A stretch of 6,587 nucleotides of DNA from Rhodobacterales bacterium (GTDB lineage: Bacteria > Pseudomonadota > Alphaproteobacteria > Rhodobacterales > Rhodobacteraceae). The notes under the pieces are model-generated. The model did not search any database. It was not told the origin of the DNA and saw nothing but the letters and a program-made list of their open reading frames with translations. This document shows positions 5,418 to 6,587 of the stretch, in pieces (the first letter of the stretch is position 1; each line of letters starts with the position of its first letter). The position numbers and the translations under genes are program-made. Location: positions 1 to 6,587 of the forward strand of contig JAACVA010000148.1 of NCBI GenBank assembly GCA_009992615.1. The letters run 5' to 3'.

Positions 5418-6587
5418 TCAGCCATCGGTGCCGGTGCGCGCCTGTTCCACCTCGCGCCGGACAAGGGCGGTTTCCAGCTCTTTGTTCAGGGCGCGTGCGC
5501 GGGCGACATAGGCGGGATTTCGTTCCAGTGGCACGCCGGGTTGCCAGAGTGCTGCTAGTTCCAACATGGCATGACGGTCAAGCTTGAAGAACTCGTGTTC
5601 CATCTCTTTTGCCTCGGAATCGGAAATACCCATGTTTTCCAACACATAGCGCCCGGCGCGCAGGCTGCTGTCAAACAGTTCGCGCACGATGTCATTCGCC
5701 CCTGCGGCGAACAACTCGTAGGTGTGTACCCGGTCATAGGCGCGGGCCACGATGTGGAGATCGGGGCGTTCCTGCCGGGCGTATCGCACCAATTTCAGTG
5801 CGGCCTTCCGGTCATCCAGCGCGACAACCATCACTTTCGCCGTGGCCAGCCCGGCGGCGTGCAGCAGTTCGGGGCGGGTCGGATCACCGAAAAACCCGTT
5901 GAACCCGAATTTGCGCATCAGCTGGATCGTGTCGAGGTTGCTGTCGAGCACTGTCGTGCGAAAGCCTGACATCTGCATCATCCGGTTTACCACCTGTCCG
6001 AAACGCCCGATCCCGGCGATGATAATTGGCTGCCGGTCGTCGATTTCGTCAGGTTTGGGCGAAGGATCGGCATCTACCATTCGGGCGCTGAGTTGGTCAT
6101 AGGCGATGAAGAACAGCGGCGTCAGCAGCATGGAAAGCGCCACGATCAGAAGCAGTTTTTTGGCTAGGGCGGTCGGCAGAACATCGGTGGCCAGCGCGAA
6201 GGACACAAGGACGAAGCCGAATTCGCCGGCCTGGGCCAGGCCGAGCGTAAAGAGCCATCTGTCACGCCCGCGGATGCGGAACGCCAGTGCAAGCAGGTAC
6301 AAAACCACACCCTTGATCGCCATGACGGCCAAGGTGAGGCCCAGCAGCGTAACGGGTGTCGCGAACAGGATGGGAAAGCTGATTCCGGTGCCAACGGTGA
6401 TGAAGAACAGACCCAGCAACAGGCCCTTGAATGGCTCGATGTCCGACTCAAGCTGGTGGCGAAATTCGGAGTTGGCCAGCACGACACCGGCCAGAAAGGT
6501 GCCCAGAGCCGGCGACAGGCCCACCAGCGTCATCAGGAACGCGATGAAGATCACGATAAGCAGCGCCAGGGCGACGTAAAGTTCACG
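5418..6587 (-). CDS. KefB/KefC-type K+/H+ antiporter (CPA2), C-terminal two-thirds
   Basis: The frame stays open to the window edge (it reads RELYVALALLI before the GTG at 6554, so that GTG is internal); 389 residues are visible and roughly 210 N-terminal ones are missing, judged against E. coli KefC. The visible part begins with the last membrane helices, including GTFLAGVVLANSEFRHQLESDI; HQLESDI (44-50) corresponds to the KefC loop that keeps the channel gated. GLAQAGEFGFVL and three further hydrophobic segments follow, then a short acidic linker. An RCK/TrkA-N domain starts near residue 186 (IIIAGIGRFGQ) and includes FFGDPTRPELL and VVALDD. The last ~90 residues are charged and helical. 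The family exports K+ in exchange for H+ under control of NAD(H) and glutathione adducts. No KefF/KefG-like partner gene is in the window. KefB or KefC cannot be chosen from this fragment. Confidence 0.93.
   Translation of the reverse strand, partial: RELYVALALLIVIFIAFLMTLVGLSPALGTFLAGVVLANSEFRHQLESDIEPFKGLLLGLFFITVGTGISFPILFATPVTLLGLTLAVMAIKGVVLYLLALAFRIRGRDRWLFTLGLAQAGEFGFVLVSFALATDVLPTALAKKLLLIVALSMLLTPLFFIAYDQLSARMVDADPSPKPDEIDDRQPIIIAGIGRFGQVVNRMMQMSGFRTTVLDSNLDTIQLMRKFGFNGFFGDPTRPELLHAAGLATAKVMVVALDDRKAALKLVRYARQERPDLHIVARAYDRVHTYELFAAGANDIVRELFDSSLRAGRYVLENMGISDSEAKEMEHEFFKLDRHAMLELAALWQPGVPLERNPAYVARARALNKELETALVRREVEQARTGTDG

Noticed and set aside
5302..5511. 69-codon + strand frame starting near the AT-rich element (contains MSIFGKKKG)
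   Set aside because: The last third is antisense to the antiporter gene, no ribosome-binding site is evident, and the K-rich start only reflects the agaagaag phrase of the intergenic element.
5571..6579. Several 97-157 codon + strand frames opposite the antiporter gene
   Set aside because: All are antisense to a gene with strong Kef-family motifs and show no domain of their own.

Overview
The window looks like chromosomal housekeeping DNA from a GC-rich alphaproteobacterium, most likely Rhodobacterales (roseobacter/Rhodobacter type). The basis is protein character recalled from family knowledge, not a database search: a SUV3-like helicase tail ending in a DPDNPFA-type motif, a 169-residue CarD/CdnL, a 7Fe ferredoxin of the FdxA type and a CobT with an AGNHGV motif. 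No mobile element, CRISPR array, tRNA, rRNA or prophage signal was seen. Coding density is high and the longest gene-free stretch is 283 bases (2518-2800).

Left block (1-3310, all +): the 3' part of a SUV3-like helicase gene (start lies before the window) overlaps by 14 bases a small S4-domain RNA-binding protein gene of the Hsp15/HslR type. After a 50-base gap holding a hairpin comes fdxA (seven-iron ferredoxin). A further 283-base region holds a hairpin, a promoter-like element and a structured leader, and then carD, an RNA-polymerase-binding regulator. The block joins RNA handling, redox and control of transcription initiation. Helicase and S4 gene are almost certainly co-transcribed; fdxA probably is too; carD probably has its own promoter.

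Middle block (3430-5286): cobS (-) and cobT (+) are divergent with 63 bases between their starts. They carry out the two linked steps of nucleotide-loop assembly of cobalamin: CobT makes alpha-ribazole phosphate and CobS joins the alpha-ribazole moiety to adenosylcobinamide-GDP. carD and cobS converge on a strong hairpin at 3331-3369 that can terminate both strands.

Right block (5418-6587, -): the 3' two-thirds of a KefB/KefC-type glutathione-regulated K+/H+ antiporter gene, convergent with cobT. The 131-base gap between them holds an AT-rich, repeat-like element that differs from its surroundings.

No clearly new system is present. The points most worth a second look are the structured carD leader with a 45-codon ORF whose stop abuts the carD ATG, the hairpins flanking fdxA, the 12-bp repeat in the helicase gene and the AT-rich element after cobT.
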